Shown: positions 12,401-23,775 of the stretch, one piece after another | Numbering within the stretch: position 1 is the stretch's first letter | Layout: each line of letters starts with the position of its first letter | Assembly (NCBI GenBank): GCA_009760855.2 | Contig: WPIO01000025.1 | Location: forward strand, 417,001 to 481,000 | Source: Cristatella mucedo | Taxonomy: Eukaryota; Bryozoa; Phylactolaemata; Cristatellidae | Direction of reading: 5' to 3' | Length of the DNA: 64,000 nucleotides | The notes under the pieces: generated by a model | The model's input: the letters and a program-made list of their open reading frames with translations, nothing else | Databases searched by the model: none | What the model was told of the DNA's origin: nothing | Position numbers and translations under genes: made by a program

Positions 12401-15400
12401 GGGATAGCTCTGGTGGTACTCTGCGACGGCTGGAAAGCATTGGCAGCTGGGGCATCTGGGATACCTGGAGACGATAGTTGAAGCAACTAGGGCCAGCTGG
12501 AGCAGCCAGAATAGCTGGGGCGGATGGGATAGCTGGGATAGGCGGTGCAGGAGGGGCACCTGAGGCAGCTCAGAAAAAAAGGACAGCTACCTAGGAAACC
12601 GGAACAGCCACCATGTGATCCGGGGGATACCTAGGAATCCTGGGATACCTACGGATCGGGGGACTGAGGCTTCCTGGGATGCATAGGGATTCTGGAATAC
12701 CTATGGATCCTGGGATACTTAGGGATGCCGGGACACGTAGAGATGCCTGGATACCTAGGGATGCTTGGATATCTATGGGATACCGGGATACCTAAGCGAA
12801 ATCTGGGATACATATGGGATACCTGGGGATGCTGGTATACTGTACATGGGGATATTCGGCAACCTTGGAATGCTGGGGTACCTGCGGGACCTAGGAATGC
12901 AGGGATACCTAAGGGTGCAGGGACACCTAGGGAAGATACGATACCCAGGGATGCTGGGATACCTGGGAATGCAGAGATACTCAAGAGGTTGCTGGAATGC
13001 CGTGGGATCCTGTAATACTGATGGATCCTGAGATGCTGAGGGATCCTGGGATACCTTACGATTCTTGCATACCGAGGGACGCTCGAATTCTGATAGATAC
13101 TGTGGAAGACAGCTCCTTTCTCAGATGGCAATCTGTAGAAGCAGTCTTCTGAAAAAAGCGTTTAAAATGTAGGCAGCTGTCGTAAACGACACCTAAATTT
13201 CCAGCACGTGGTGATGGTCGCACAACAGTATCACCTATTAGAAGAGCAAAGCCTTATAATCCAGCCACAGGCTTAGGGTGTCCTATGAGCAGCAGTTCGG
13301 TTTTATCGTCATTTATTGTTTCAAGAAGTTTTTCGACATACAGGATTGAATGTCGGCAAGGCAAACATTCAGTTTATCAGTTCCTGCAGCAGATTCCGAC
13401 GATTTGAATGACAGATACAGCTGAGTATTGTGAGCATAAAAGTGACATCCTATTCCATGGGCCTTAATCACTTTCCCCAGAGGATGAGTGTAAATGAAGA
13501 TACAGAGAGATCCCGGGATACCAAGAGATGCTGGGATACCTTACGATTCTCGGATACCGAGGGATGCTGGGATACTGAGGGATACTGGAATACTTGGGAA
13601 TGCTGGGATACCTGGGGATGCTGGGATTGCTTCGTAACTGGGATCGCTGGGGCAGTGGGCATGGCTGGGACAGATGGGATCGCTGGGGCAGCTATTATAG
13701 CTGGGGCAGCATGGGTAGCTAGGGCAGCTGCGATTGCTGATGCAGCTGGGATAGTTGCTGGGGCAGCTGGGATTACCGGCGAAGTTAGGATAGGATATTA
13801 GCTAGGTTGGCTTGGCAGCTGGAATTGCTGGGGCAGCTTGATGATACCCTTTGCGTTGAGCGTTTTGGTCAGAGGGCAGCCCAGTTTGCAGGTAGTAGTC
13901 GCATGCTCAAGTGGTTAGCGTGTAGGCTCGTGCACTGACGACTTTAGTGCATGGAGACTCAGTAAGTATAGCGCGCAGGTGCGTTGCGAGTCGTCTGTCA
14001 GACCTTTTCTCGAGCTGGCTGCCGTCCTCGGTAGGTCGATGCCCTCGATAGTTATGCCGAGCTTCTTCAGTAGACGCACTCCGTCGATGGCTCCGATCTC
14101 GTCCGGGTCGTACTTGGCCCACAGTTTGTCGTACTCGCCGTCGTCCATAAAGAAGCCCATCCTGTTCAAGGCGTTGCGGAACTCGGGTTTCAGCAGTCGC
14201 CGCGCCCCGCCGGGGTTCGCTTGTGGAATGAAATCCGTCAGCTCCACGATCCTGCAACGTGGTGGCCAGGCGGCGGCTGGGTGATTACGGGCAACACCGC
14301 TAAAGATGCCTTTGGCTAAACCCCCAGGTGGACGGTAAACCCCAAGCCCCAACAGCCACGGTGGCATTGCGGATCGTCCTGCTATGGTTAACATCAACTG
14401 AACGACAAAAAATCGAGCACCGTAAGGGCTCGAACCCAAGATCTGATCGAGCAGAAGCCCCGACGCTAGCCCAGCGCAGGTAGAGCGGAGGCGGGAGGGC
14501 GGCAGGCCGGAGGGGGAAGAGGAAGGAGCCGAGCAGTGCCTCCGAATTGAAATCCAAATGGCGTCGCGCCACAAATGCGTCGTGCCGCTGGCGTCTTCGC
14601 CTGCAGATCCCGCTAAGCAAGCGCATCGCCATTTGCTGCCGTTCCGCAGTCCTTTGGTGCGCGCGAGACAGCTTTCCGCGCCCCCGCATCTTCAGTCCTC
14701 CACCTCGATGGCGCTCAGCAGCTCTTGGAGCGACGCTGCAGCGCTCGAATACGCGACGAAGCCTTTGCGCCTGCGCGCAGGCTTAGGCGCAGTAGCTTCA
14801 TTGACGTACGTGGTCGGGGTGTTGACGTTCAGCGACGTATTCCCCGCCAGTCAGTAGCTCTGTACCACGCGCACCGCGCCGCCGAAAGCGCGGCTCAAAT
14901 CAAATCGCCGCGTCCGCGACTGAACGAGCAGCGGCCGGCTGAGTAAATTGCTGGCGAGCGCAAACGCTGTCGCAGCGAACGCCGCTCCCCTGGGCATCGC
15001 GGGCCGCAGGGTCGGAGCCACGCCCACCTCTTCTCCGCTTCGCGAACCTTCAGCTTCCGGGTCCGTCCGGATGGGTCGCGGCAGTCGAGCCGGTAGGCTG
15101 CCGACCGCGCGCGCCCTACAGACTGCGGCCGTACAAGTAGGTTTGAGCGGACATTTTTGGCAGCTGGCTGAGCCTTGGCCTGACCTCGGCTTTAAAAAAT
15201 AAATAAATCCTAGCTGATTAAACAGCCTCTTTTGTATAGCGACAGAAGAGCCTTTATGGCTATCACCACCGCTTGCAGTGGCGATAAAGAATCGCCCACT
15301 GCAGGAATCGAACCCACGACCCCGGGACCGAGGTCGTGAAAGCAACCGCCTTACTTAGTGTGCCATCACGGCTCTTCCCGCCCGGAAGGGTGGAACGGAG

Positions 15401-18312
15401 CGAGCCTGGATGCAATTCGACGGCACGCTCCTTTTCGCGACAACCGCCTGCTCGTCCGACTCAAGCCGCTTAGCCTCTAGTTAAGTTCGAGTTCTTTAGA
15501 GATCGCGACTGCAGTTCGTACGGCGGCCTAACGGCTGGCCGGCACTCGGTGGACTTTCACCCGCCTTCGACGTGGCTTAGCCAGCCCTCAGACTTGGGTT
15601 CGGCTAGCCTTTCATGGGTCGGGCGGCTTCTTTGAAGAAAGGGCGGAGCGAGTGAACTCTCAGAGGGGGGACGCAGGCGAGAGCGGCTGTGCGCTGTTGC
15701 GCTGCGAACGTCAGCCGAATATACAGTACCAGTATTTAAGCCCGCCCGCCGAGGTGTTCGTGTGCCGTCGCGGGTGCGCCATGGCAACAAACTTAGGTAC
15801 ACTCCCACAGCCCGGAACTCTCCACCGACTAACCTCGGCACGTCGAATGATTTGACGAAATATAAATAAGAAGCCCATCTTTTGATTACAGAATCTCGCT
15901 GTAAGTGTGAATAATCTGTTTTGCATGCGGGTCGGTGCGAAAGTTGAGCACGTTATCACCAACCGATTAACTAATTAGCTTCGTGTCTAACATATGCAAA
16001 GTGCTTACAAAGACGTTTAGCTATCTCAGGGTGTAGTATGCATGTTTGTTACACTTATTTTTATTATGATTAAATAAATGTGAGGGCTGAACTGTGAACT
16101 TGCCCCGAACACCAATCGCACTGGCTTGCCGTCCAGCTCAATGAGCTGCAAAACGGTTCGTCCCGCCCACTCTCGATCGTCGTCATGGCGGTAGAAAAGA
16201 GAGCTTCTTCGGGCACGTTTTTGAAAAATGCAGTCCCGATAGCAACCGTACGCCGCACCGACCGCCGGTCGTGCACAGCCCGGTCGGGATCGCGGGCCGG
16301 CACACGGACCGAGACAAGGTGCGGCAGCGTACAAGCAGCCCCCCTCCTGAAGGTGCCCGCCCGCGCGCGCGCTTGTGCGCATGCGTGCTCGGGCACCTGT
16401 AGTGGGGGGGGGGCTCGAGAATCTGCTGCCTGCTGCTCGCTCGACGGCTTACGCCACTCGCTGTTTTCGCTTTCTTGAGCGCCCGCAGGCGTCGCACCGG
16501 AGCAGCCGCTAGCGATCGCATTGTTTTGCATTCACAATCGAAGTCCTCGAGAACCTTGAAAAGGGGGAGGGGCGTGCGTTCGGGGAAAAATACCGGCGCG
16601 GAAATCGTATCCCGACCTCGAATCGCCTGTATTTTCAGAGTCAGCATAGCAGCGCCGACATAAAAATAGCGATTTCTGAGCGGAATTTTGATGAATTGCA
16701 CGCGCACGGTCCCAGTCGCACTCAGCTAGCTCAGCTTGCACTTAGAAGAAGCTGTCAACGCGAGCCGACCTAGCGAGCTGACCCTAAGGTCGGCGGAAGC
16801 AGAAGCCAGTTAACTCGCGCTCGTCACTTGGTTTTTCTAGGTACAAAATAGCAAAGTGTTAGTACTGCCGTACTATTACTGCTCATATATAAGCCCAGGG
16901 ATTGCTGTTTTGGTACTGCTGCTGCTACGAAGACGAAGGGGATTTGCGCTCGGGATATCACTTCCGGGGCGCACTTATTCCTATAACCGCAGGGTGAAGA
17001 AGGCGTTCGCCGGGCAGCGGCCGCAAGACGCGCCGCCTCTTCGTCGCCGACCGTCGGAAGCGCAGCTTCGCGTCGGCGCCACGCTGTCACAGCGTTCACT
17101 CGCCGCCCGAGTCTCGGCCGAAGCCGAGACTCGGGCACGGCTCGGGCCGCGGGCGGCGCTTTTTCAGCGGAGAGCGGCGCTGAAAAAGAGCGGCCTCTCA
17201 GAATCCGCCCCAGACCTCCAGCTCCGGCCTCTGCCGCCGCCGCCACCTCCTGCCCTGCCCGGCGTAGCGCCGCTTTCGATAGGACGGACGGGGGCGACGA
17301 GCAGCCGCGGCGAAACGGCGGGAAGCGCGCGGCAGCGCTCGGGTTCGGGGCGTCCGCCGCCGCCGCCGCCGCCGCCGCCTGCCTCGAGGCCGCGGCGGCG
17401 GCGGCGACTACGGGCGGCGCGCGACTCACCGGCTCTTGGCTCGCTCCTTGAGGAGAGCGTGCACCTGGCTGGCGGTGAGCGTGTCGCGCTGAGCGTAGTC
17501 GTGCTTCATGTCCATCCAGCGCGGGTACTCGCTGCTCTTCGAGTCGCGGAACTTGGCGAAGAACTCGGCGAAGCTGACCACCTGGCGATCGGCGAAGCCG
17601 AGCCGGTCGAGCAGGCGCAGGAGCACTCCGCCCGTGATCGGTCGGTTGGTCGCCGTCGTGAAGATACGCGCCAGTGCCTCTCTGCGGCGTCGCGCGGACG
17701 GAAGGCGGCGTGCGAAGGAGCGACGGACGCGCACGCGTGCGCGCGCGTGCGGCTCGCGACGGCGTTCTCCAAAGCCGCCGCTAGTATAAATTCGGCTAGC
17801 TCTGGACGCCGTGCGCCGCTGAATGCTGCTGGAAAATATGGAAGAACTGGCAGAGAGGCCCCAATGTAGACCAGAATCGTGGCAGTTTCCGTGGGATGGC
17901 TAGCGCTAAATCGCGAGTGAAACTTGCTAGAGAGAACTGATGAGCTGACGTAATGATCTAATCTCTTCGCAGCTGGGCCACCACAAATCGCACGAGTGTC
18001 TCTGATAAGAATGAGAATGGCAGAGCGGAGGCTAGACGAGACAGATGCTTAGCTCCTCCTGATCCAGGGTCGGTTTAGTAGGGCGTGGTCTCACAGCAGC
18101 TAGTTTAAGAGGCGCACGACCTTCACCTGTAACCAGGGAGCTAGTGACGTATCTACCATATTTGTTAAGGTGGGCAGAAGCAGCTCTAGTCGTCTCAGAA
18201 GAAGGTCAAGGACACCGACGGTCGTTTTAGCCTGGAGGAGAAATTTATCGGTCAGTTAAGGAGACGCTGGCATACGGAAAGAGAGAGAGAGAGAGAGAGA
18301 AAGAGAGAGGGC

Positions 18313-18394
<82 letters not shown>

Positions 18395-21066
18395 AGAGCG
18401 AGAGAAGAGAGAGCGAGCGATAGGGAAGAGCAGTGAGGCAGTGAGGGGTTGCAGTTCGACAAGAAAGATAGTGAAGGAACGCTAAGTCACTAATGCATTC
18501 AATCTTATCAATCAATAATATATAGAAATTCTCTAGTAAGATATCAAGGGATCGTCAGAAGGCATGCTTGTTTGTGAGCGGCTAATAGGAAGGTCGATAG
18601 TGGGCACGAGACATTTTGGGTTATTAATCAGTGATTCAAATATTTCTCCATGAAATTTGGACTTGGATTTTCGTGATATGAATCACTAAGACTGACAGTA
18701 ATTCTGAAATTCCATGCAATGGACAGTGATTTGGTGACCTATTCGAGTTCACATTTGGTTGTCCTTGCATTTTTTTGTATGTCGGCCGTAAACCAGGGGA
18801 CATCTAGGTGTAGGGCCGAGCCGTTGTTTAATCAAATTCTAACATAACTGGGACGTCGGCTTGCGTTGTGTTATTGCATTGTATCAATGAAGTAAGGCCG
18901 TAGGATGGTCGACCATAACGGCAGAGGCACGTTTGCTTCGCACAGCATCGATTGCAAGAGGCTGTAAGTCTCATGACTTACATGTACTTTTGAATGACGA
19001 AACGAAAATACATTCTAGAGAATTCTTTCCAAAATCACTTTCTGAGCATGTTAGCTCCTCCCAAAAAGTTTTAGAGCCAACTAGAATTAGCTATCGGGAC
19101 TTTAGAGGTAATGGGACTGGCGGCAAGGTAATTTTTGGCGAAAGAGGCTTGAATGGCTGCCGATTTGGGTTTTGACAGCCCCGCCCCGCCCGCCCCTTCA
19201 GCCAGACCTATGAGGGGGTAGGGCACCCCGTCGGGCTTCCCTCCATGCACCTTAATCGCGCAGTAGTTCAAGGGAAAAAGTATCGCTAATAGGCTGCATT
19301 GGAATGTGTGAGATGCAAGAATGTTTTCGGACTTCGGCGGCTACTCGCTCGCCTAATTAAGGGCGTGGGGTGCCGTGCTCTCGACACCGCCAAGATTACA
19401 CAGGCGCGATGTAAACTCTCACTCTCGCCCGCCACGGTCCGCCGCAGGCTTGCGGGGGTCACAAGGTAACGCACTCGTCGTCCGGCCGAGTTTCTTCGTG
19501 CCTGGTTGATCTGCTACAGTGCACTGGCCGCTATTTTTTCCATCGCTCGAGGGCTGCTGATAGCGTCTGCTGCGCTTACGCTTCCAGACTCGAGAGCGCG
19601 TTGAGCTCTCATCCATTGCACAGCGACCACGTGTTTGCTCACCATTCGACCACTCTGAAGCTTCCGCTCGAGCCGTCGTTCGCTGCTACTGCTGCTTACT
19701 TTCTCGAAAGTCCTCCACGCTCGAGCCCAACGCCTCTGCCGCGCGACGCTTAGGCCGCAGAGCTGCAGAGCTACAGAAAGCTACAGGAAACTACAGGAAG
19801 CTGCTCAGCTGCTGTGCGCAGCAATGGAGAGTTCTCCAGCATCATACCAACAGAATACTGGGGATCTCCTGGTGAAACAGACGGAGACAAACGCATGCAC
19901 GCGCACGCACGCACGCACACACAAGCGCGCGCACACGCACGAATGACAACCGTTGGAGAGCGATAATCAGGCGAAGCAATACAAACTTGACTACAGATCT
20001 CTGAAGTCGCTTAAATACCACTCGCCGGCCCCAGTTTTCGCTAAGTAACGCTGCCAAACGGCGACGGTAAACTTCCATGTTCCCGGCAACGCTTCGAAAA
20101 ATCTTGAATGTGGAAAGTTCGAGCCGAGACAAGCGTTCGTGCCTGCGAGCTACAGTGTAGTCAGCTGGAGAGCGGCTGCGGCGCCGTGGGGAGCGGGGAC
20201 GCACCTGCTGACGTTTCCTCGTCCTTGTGGGTCGTTGTCGCGGAAGCGCCTCTGCATTTCCGGGTAGCTGCTGCGGCACTTCTCTTTTAGCAGCATCTCG
20301 ATCTCGTCCAGGTCGACGCGGCCGTCGACGGACGACCGCGACAGTCTGGCCGCCGCCCGACTGGCCAGCTCGTCCCTTCCGCCGAGCGGCGTCTGGCTCC
20401 CTGAGGCGCGCGCGAAAAAGCAGCGTCTGCTTCGAGGTCGCACGCGAGAGCATTCGCGCTAGCCGTCAGTGCGACACGAGCCGCCGCGGACGCGAGGGAT
20501 GCGGTCGGAAAGCGAGCCGACGCGCCACCGCCGAGCGGAGCGCGCGCGCGCGCGTGAGAGAGAGAGCCAGTCGTGGAGGGTACAGATCGACCAGCCGCTC
20601 CACTCCACTGCGCATCGCCGGCTCCGCCGCTTCTAGCCGCGCGACGCCTCGGTGGCGGCGCCGCGCAGATCTCGCGTGGTGCCGCGCCGACGTGCGAAGC
20701 TCGTCGGATGGTAAGAGGCGGTGGAGAGCGAGTGACGACGCCATCGCGAGCGCCGCTCAGATTACAATGCTATCGTAAATGGTCGCAGCGAGTCGAGAGG
20801 CAGCTCGCTGCCGCCGCTGGCCCTGCGCTTTGATGTCGTATCGTATGCTCGCCGAGCGAGCGAGCGAGCGGCGTCGATGCGCAGCCGCTGCCGCCGCTAC
20901 ATCGCTCCATGGTCGCTGTGGTCATGCCTCACTGCGCCTTGATAACCCATGAGGAAAGGTGCTCTTTCTTCACGACCGAAGTCGTGGGTTCGAATCCTGT
21001 AGTTGGGGGATCTTATATTGCCAGCTGCTCATTACGCAGGATCCCTTATTGCCGTTGCGCAGAGAT

Positions 21067-21157
<91 letters not shown>

Positions 21158-22583
21158 AAGCCCTACTGCGCCCGATCGCTCCGTCGCGTATTTGGCGCAC
21201 GAGGGACGCGCGCGCTCGGCGCCGCCGCGACGAGCCGCCCGCAGTGACGGCGGAGCTTCGCGCGCGCGTCCCTCGTTTTGCGGCTCGCTTTGCAGTTCGC
21301 AGCCGCACAAGAGCTGACCACGCCCCCTAGAATGGCATCGCTCGACCGCCGGTCGGTTCAATGCTTCCCGCCCCCCTTTAGAGTGCTGCGAGTGCAGCGG
21401 CCGGCCGGACGATGCTGCTATCAATTGCTCAGTGCGCAACCGCGCTTTACTCGGGGCGGGGGGGCGTGTTTGGGGCCGGAAGCAGCTCCGGATCGGCCGG
21501 GTCGGAGCTTGGCGTGATAGCCTCCGCCCCCCAACCGAGACCTCCGAGTTCGAGCTTCATTTGAGCCGGCCTGGCCCGCCTTGACGGGCGCCCGGAAACC
21601 TTTGCAATTCAGGAATGTCAGTGCGCGATACACCGGCGATGAAATCTCCAAGCTATCGGCTGGGATTTTGGACGCGAGAGGCTGCTTGAGAGCTGCCTCT
21701 CGCGGTCGCTCTCGGACCCGGCGGCGGCGGCAACTTTGAGCAGCGCACACCGAGCTGGAGCCATCTCTGCCAAAAAGCTACTCAACCTAGACGAGAGTGC
21801 TATTTAAAACGCCGCCAAAACCTTTCATCGCGCTTGCGTTCGTTGCCCTCTTGCAGACCGATCGACCGAGACGACATTAATTTTCATTTGTGTTCCGCGC
21901 GCCCCATCCGGCGGTGGCTGGACCTTCGGCGGTAAACGAAAAGAATGCGAAGCTCGCGGCGTATTTTTAAGCTTTCATTCTCGCGGCAGCCCGCCCGCGG
22001 CAGCGGCGGCTGGGCTGCCGCTGCCGGGCCTCAGCGCTTCGCGACGCTGAGCGATTTTCCATGTCGTCGGTCTTCTTCCATTTTCGCCCTAACACGGCTG
22101 CCGGGCGGCACCGCTCCGAGCGCGAGAGGTCGGCATTGTCGTCGGAAAAGTGCCGCAAAAATCGAGGCTTCGGGGGCGAGCGAAAAAAGTGAGCAAGAAA
22201 TAGAGAGCAAGAGCGAGCGAGCGCGCGCGCGCCTCACCGAACACGGGCAGCCTGGTCTTGCTCGGGTCGCCGGCCACCACGGCCACTCCGTCGGGTATGC
22301 GGCGGTCGAGCGCGGCGTCGAAGCCGTCGGGCAGACTGCGCGACAGCAGCCCGTCCCTGCTGCCGCGCTGCGACAGGCTAATCCGTTTGGGGACGGCGTA
22401 CGAGACTTCGGCGGCGAGCGGTCGGCCCGAGCGAGTGGCCGGCGGCGGCGGACGCTCGCCGGCGCCGCGCACGTCCAGCCGGTCGACGTCGCCCATGCGC
22501 GACAGCGGGTGCTCGATCGACGGCAGGCGGCCCTGAGGCGTCGCCGGCGTCGCCGGCTTGGGACTCAATCCGACCAGCGACAT
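5956..22583 (-). CDS. EFCAB6: EFCAB6-like multi-EF-hand axonemal protein, 13 exons, 932 aa
   Basis: Coding exons in transcript order are 22583-22238, 20400-20205, 17681-17430, 14251-14004, 12068-11914, 10969-10770, 9628-9512, 9333-9157, 9013-8747, 8446-8197, 7871-7702, 7508-7337 and 6204-5956. Every junction has a GT donor and AG acceptor and the phases match throughout, giving 932 codons plus TAA/TAG-type stop at 5956-5958. Exon 1 encodes a low-complexity Pro/Arg-rich head of about 115 residues beginning MSLVGLSPKP. The rest is a chain of EF-hand pairs, mostly degenerate. The last hand is nearly canonical (loop about residues 866-877, DKTGDGYLSLPE). The C-terminal part follows vertebrate EFCAB6 as I remember it, for example LLRKFKVSPEVS and KIAYNRFL. 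In mammals EFCAB6 is a ciliary doublet-microtubule inner protein and was also described as a DJ-1-binding protein. Vertebrate EFCAB6 is about 1500 aa, so the N-terminal half is missing here or lies in unseen upstream exons. The exon 9 acceptor was chosen by phase and is the least certain junction. Confidence 0.88.
6470..6985 (+). repeat. (CT)n microsatellite, about 500 bp, in EFCAB6 intron 12
   Basis: Almost pure CT with scattered interruptions. Read as protein it gives Ser-Leu or Arg-Glu repeats in long frames, which are not genes. It is the only long intronic tract with CT on the plus strand. Confidence 0.95.
7945..8070 (+). mobile_element. SINE-2 copy a, tRNA-derived
   Basis: It has a tRNA-like head (GTGGTTAAGGTGCTCG, later GGCTCGAGCCC as B box) followed by a tail GTGCCTGAATAGAGATTAAG and a decayed GCGCTATACA motif. 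A (TA)n run follows at once. It lies in EFCAB6 intron 10. Confidence 0.7.
8071..8112. repeat. (TA)n microsatellite after SINE-2a
   Basis: About 40 bp of TA dinucleotides starting at the SINE tail, in EFCAB6 intron 10. Confidence 0.9.
9391..9446 (+). repeat. (AG)n tract just upstream of the EFCAB6 exon 8 acceptor
   Basis: The tract fills much of the 178-bp intron 7. In transcript sense it is (CU)n beginning about 57 nt before the acceptor AG. Confidence 0.93.
11335..11480 (-). mobile_element. SINE-1 copy (EFCAB6 intron 5)
   Basis: On the minus strand it has the B-box-like GGGTTCTAACCC, the GGGCGATCC block, the GAGGCTCTTCTGC block and the end TTAAACCAGCTGAT, as in the other SINE-1 copies. The head is diverged. 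Confidence 0.65.
12405..13131 (+). repeat. Minisatellite of two unit types in EFCAB6 intron 4, left part
   Basis: About 12405-12600 is built of units like GCTGGGATAGCTGGGGCA. About 12615-13110 is built of units like GGGATGCTGGGATACCTA. Both are G-rich on the plus strand. The frames open on both strands are produced by the repeat and are not genes. Confidence 0.88.
13140..13495 (-). mobile_element. LINE reverse transcriptase fragment inside the minisatellite
   Basis: On the minus strand the active-site region can be read as GCHFYAHNTQLYLSF, where the second Asp of YADD and its neighbour are changed. Decayed, L2/CR1-type. Confidence 0.65.
13505..13850 (+). repeat. Minisatellite in EFCAB6 intron 4, right part
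   Basis: First GGGATGCTGGGATACC units (about 13505-13625), then GCTGGGGCAGCTGGGAT units (about 13640-13850): the reverse order of the left part, in the same strand orientation. Confidence 0.85.
15191..15375 (-). mobile_element. SINE-1 copy (EFCAB6 intron 3)
   Basis: On the minus strand: A-box-like GATGGCACACTAAGTAAGG, B box GGTTCGATTCC, the GGGCGATTC block, the GGCTCTTCTGTCGC block and the end TTTAATCAGCTAGG with a short T/A tail. Nearly the full length of the family (about 180 bp). Confidence 0.85.
18280..18420 (+). repeat. (AG)n microsatellite (EFCAB6 intron 2)
   Basis: About 140 bp of AG, CT in transcript sense. Confidence 0.95.
18440..18950 (-). mobile_element. LINE fragment, linker before the RT domain
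   Basis: On the minus strand it reads LHLDVPWFTADIQKNARTTK, the PWFT segment typical of the region between endonuclease and RT in L2/CR1 LINEs. It is heavily decayed. Confidence 0.5.
20930..21058 (+). mobile_element. SINE-1 fragment (EFCAB6 intron 1)
   Basis: Contains TTCACGACCGAAGTCGTGGG and B box GGTTCGAATCC, then a diverged remainder and a long (AG)n tract. Confidence 0.6.
21061..21156 (+). repeat. (AG)n microsatellite after a SINE-1 fragment
   Basis: About 95 bp of AG in EFCAB6 intron 1. Confidence 0.95.
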
Positions 22584-23160
22584 GATTCGACGTCGATTAT
22601 CCGGCCGCTGCCGCCGCCGCTGCTACAGCTGCTGCCGCTGATAAGGAGGAGCGGTGGCGGGAGGAGGAGGCCCGCGAGAGCGCGCACCGTCTCTCCCAGC
22701 GGAGCGACTGCTTTTGTTATCGCTGCCGAGCGTTGCCAACGGCTACACATGGTTACAGTATAAAGGTCAAGGAACTTAGAGATGGCGTCCGCCGGCGCCG
22801 CAGGCCCGAGTTAGGGAGGGGCTATCGACTGGCACGAGCCGCGGCGGCCGCGACGTCGCCAGCGAGCGAGCGAGCGCCCGGAGGCGATCGATGCGATTCG
22901 GTGGCGCTAGCGCTCGGCGGGTGCGGAAATCACGGGGCGACAATCGCGGACGCTCGGCGCTGGCGCTCGGCTCGCGGCATGCGAGGGCGGGCAGGCGGAG
23001 TGCGTCGCTGGCAGCGGGGCCGCAGAGCGCCAGCGCCTTCGGTGCAAGTGAAACCAAACTCGTCTAGTTCCCTTCTTCGGGTGGGTGGCGATCCTCGCCG
23101 CTTCCGTCGACGAGAACCGCGCGCTCTCTGTAGCGGCTGCAGCGCGCGCTGTCGCGGCTG
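22584..23160. promoter_or_regulatory. GC-rich upstream region of EFCAB6
   Basis: The DNA around exon 1 and above it is very rich in GC and CpG, as in CpG-island-type promoters. No TATA box stands out. Inferred only from composition and position. Confidence 0.35.
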
Positions 23161-23169
23161 CTCCGACTC

Positions 23170-23775
23170 GCATCCGGCGCGAATGTAATGTATCTCCGTC
23201 TGTAACTCCACAAAACCATACAGACCACGTGGGTGTTGCGCAGGAGAGTTTCGTATAGCGCACTCACAACCTAAGCGGCTTTCGGTACGCATTCGGTAGC
23301 CAACAGACTTCGTCTCACGCAACAAAGAGAAACATGGGAAGCATAGCAGAGTCAGGAGAGCAGATGAGGTAGTGAGTAGCATGGAAGTAGCAGCTCGGGA
23401 CCACTGAAAAGGATGAGCCATAGTCGGCAGTTGGAGAGTAGTTGTCGTCGCGTAAGAGTTGTGGAAGCGAGTTCCACAGTCTGGGGCCTGCAGAGCTAAA
23501 GCTTCTGTCGCCAACGGTCTTTAAGCGGAGGAATGGAACAGCTAATTTATTGTCCACACAGGTGAGGGCGCGAACAGGCTGAAACTGATGCAGCAGTTCA
23601 GCTAGGTACGAAGGAGCCAAGCCGGGGTAGGCCTTGTGGGTCAGCGTAAGAACTTGGCTCTGTATCCGTTGCTCAACCGGCATCCATCCTAACTCTTTTA
23701 GCAAAGGAGACACGTGCTCAAACCGCTGGGGCTCGAAGACTAGCCTTGCAGTCGTATTCATGGGCAGCTGCAGTG
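23170..23775 (-). mobile_element. LINE-B copy 1 (L2/CR1-type), RT C-terminal domain and 3' end
   Basis: The minus-strand frame reads TARLVFEPQRFEHVSPLLKE, GLAPSYLAELLH and GDRSFSSAGPRLWNSLPQLL, the standard C-terminal domain. The 3' UTR passes through AAGCCGCTTAGGTTGTGAGC and ends near GGAGATACATTACA. 5'-truncated. The same family lies at 43.3, 49.5, 52.6 and 63.2 kb. Confidence 0.85.

Noticed and set aside
12649-13131. 160-codon Pro/Ile/Tyr-rich frame
   Set aside because: Encoded by the minisatellite; frames are open on both strands for the same reason.
16856-17869. 337-codon plus-strand frame
   Set aside because: It is antisense to EFCAB6 exon 3 and GC-rich intron DNA; Arg/Pro/Ala-rich with no domain.
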